DNA from: SLRI01 sp964402505
GTDB lineage: Bacteria > Pseudomonadota > Alphaproteobacteria > Geminicoccales > Geminicoccaceae
Assembly (NCBI GenBank): GCA_964402505.1
Contig: CAYOCP010000001.1
Coordinates: forward strand, 248,001 to 312,000
Reading direction: 5' to 3'
Length of the DNA stretch: 64,000 nucleotides
The notes below the pieces were generated by a model, which saw only the letters and a list, made by a program, of their open reading frames with translations, made no database searches and was not told the DNA's origin. Made by a program: the position numbers and the translations under genes. Below are positions 63,128 to 64,000 of the stretch, piece after piece; positions within the stretch are counted from its first letter, which is position 1, and every line of letters begins with the position of its first letter.

Positions 63128-64000
63128 ATGGCCGAGGAGCAGGACGACTCCCAGAGAACCGAGGACCCGTCACAAAAGCGGCTGGACGACGCTCGCCAGA
63201 AGGGCCAGATCGCGAGCTCGCGCGAGGTCTCGAACCTCCTCCTCATCGGCTCACTGACCTTCGTCCTCGCCACCGCGCTCCCCGGCGCCATGAACGATCT
63301 CGGCCTGGCGCTGGGCCACTACCTGCGCCACGCGGCCGACCCGGCGCTCGATGCGACCGCCCTCGGCGGCAGCCTGCGCCGCGGCCTGGCGGCCACGGGT
63401 CGGGCGCTCGCCTTACCCCTTTTGGCCACGCTCGCCGCGGCGCTGGCGGCTCCGGCCCTGCAGGGGGCGCTCGTCTGGACCACGGCGACCCTGATGCCCA
63501 AGATCGAGCGCATCTCGCCGTTCGCCGGTGCCAAGCGCCTTTTCTCGCTCAAGTCCCTGGTCGAGTTCGCGAAGGGCGTGGCCAAGATCGGCGTGATCAC
63601 GGCCGTCGGCATCGCCGTGGTCTGGCCGGACCGGCAACGGCTCATGGCAGCGGGGCAGCTCGAGGCCGGGCCGGCACTCACCGTCCTCTGGGAGATGGCG
63701 GTCCGGATCTCTGCCGCCATCACCGCCTGTCTCGTGCTCGTGGCCGGCCTCGATTACGCCTATCAGCGGCTCGCGTTCATGAAGCAGATGCGGATGTCGA
63801 AACGCGATCTGCAGGACGAGCACAAGCAGAGCGATGGTGATCCGGTGGTCAAGCAGCGGCTGCGCTCGCTGCGCATGGCCAAGGCCCGGCAGCGGATGAT
63901 GGCCGAGGTGCCGAACAGCACCGTCGTGATCACCAACCCGACCCATTTCGCCGTCGCACTCCGCTATGAGCCGGGCGAGACGCCCGCTCCCCGGCTGGTC
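63128..64000 (+). CDS. flhB: Flagellar export gate protein FlhB (3' end beyond window)
   Basis: Substrate-specificity switch protein of the flagellar export gate, cut by the window end after 291 codons. The N-terminus has the conserved SQRTEDPSQKRLDDARQKGQ, then four membrane segments, and the cytoplasmic stalk QMRMSKRDLQDEHKQSDGDP. The autocleavage site NPTH is intact in VVITNPTHFAVALRY. ATG 63128 starts the frame; GCCGGAA precedes it. It is the last visible gene of the flgB operon. Confidence 0.96.
   Translation, partial: MAEEQDDSQRTEDPSQKRLDDARQKGQIASSREVSNLLLIGSLTFVLATALPGAMNDLGLALGHYLRHAADPALDATALGGSLRRGLAATGRALALPLLATLAAALAAPALQGALVWTTATLMPKIERISPFAGAKRLFSLKSLVEFAKGVAKIGVITAVGIAVVWPDRQRLMAAGQLEAGPALTVLWEMAVRISAAITACLVLVAGLDYAYQRLAFMKQMRMSKRDLQDEHKQSDGDPVVKQRLRSLRMAKARQRMMAEVPNSTVVITNPTHFAVALRYEPGETPAPRLV

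Overview
The window is GC-rich chromosomal DNA from an alphaproteobacterium, probably a member of or close to the Rhodospirillales. The evidence is the FlbD/SciP-type flagellar locus, a DksA without a four-cysteine zinc site, the order aminotransferase-hom-glpX-recJ, HspQ, two YdcH/DUF465 proteins (one next to purK-purE), and a class I PHA synthase. About 60 genes are packed tightly on both strands. I see no insertion sequence, prophage, CRISPR array or rRNA. The only RNA gene is a tRNA-Glu(UUC).

Layout. Positions 1-3321 (minus strand) hold a solute-binding protein cut by the window edge, a GntP-type permease and a DUF3734-like patatin, plausibly for uptake and turnover of hydroxy acids such as 3-hydroxybutyrate. 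Positions 3607-22290 are mostly housekeeping and biosynthesis: a WecG/TagA-type glycosyltransferase, a nucleoside phosphorylase, pepN, a beta-hydroxyacid dehydrogenase, hspQ, metE behind a SahR/SamR-like palindrome, a divergent PEP carboxylase homologue, a SYLF protein, purA, recQ, serA and serC.

Positions 22378-36608 (minus strand) are the main flagellar block. In transcription order they read dksA, fliK-flgD-flgE, sciP, fliF-fliG-fliH-fliN-motA-flbD-flhA-flhF-flhG. After moeB, two small unknown genes precede fliO-fliP (37593-39170, plus strand). The far right (60412-64000) holds csrA facing flgB-flgC-fliE-fliQ-fliR-flhB, cut by the window end. Between these lie an FAD-linked oxidase, tRNA-Glu, a tail-anchored unknown protein, recJ-glpX-hom-aminotransferase, an OmpA-like lipoprotein, phaC, manC, a diguanylate cyclase, an acyl-CoA ligase/FAH-hydrolase pair, glk, purK and purE.

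How it fits together. The flagellar genes show the two-step alphaproteobacterial logic. One-mismatch CtrA boxes (TTAA-N7-TTAA) lie upstream of fliF, of the fliO/fliP operon and of flgB. A perfect sigma-54 -24/-12 element lies in front of fliK-flgD-flgE. The window also encodes the sigma-54 activator FlbD and the CtrA antagonist SciP. Least ordinary are the PEP carboxylase homologue with altered catalytic motifs, the FlhF/FlhG pair with degenerate GTPase motifs, and three unrecognised small proteins. I found no wholly new multi-gene system.
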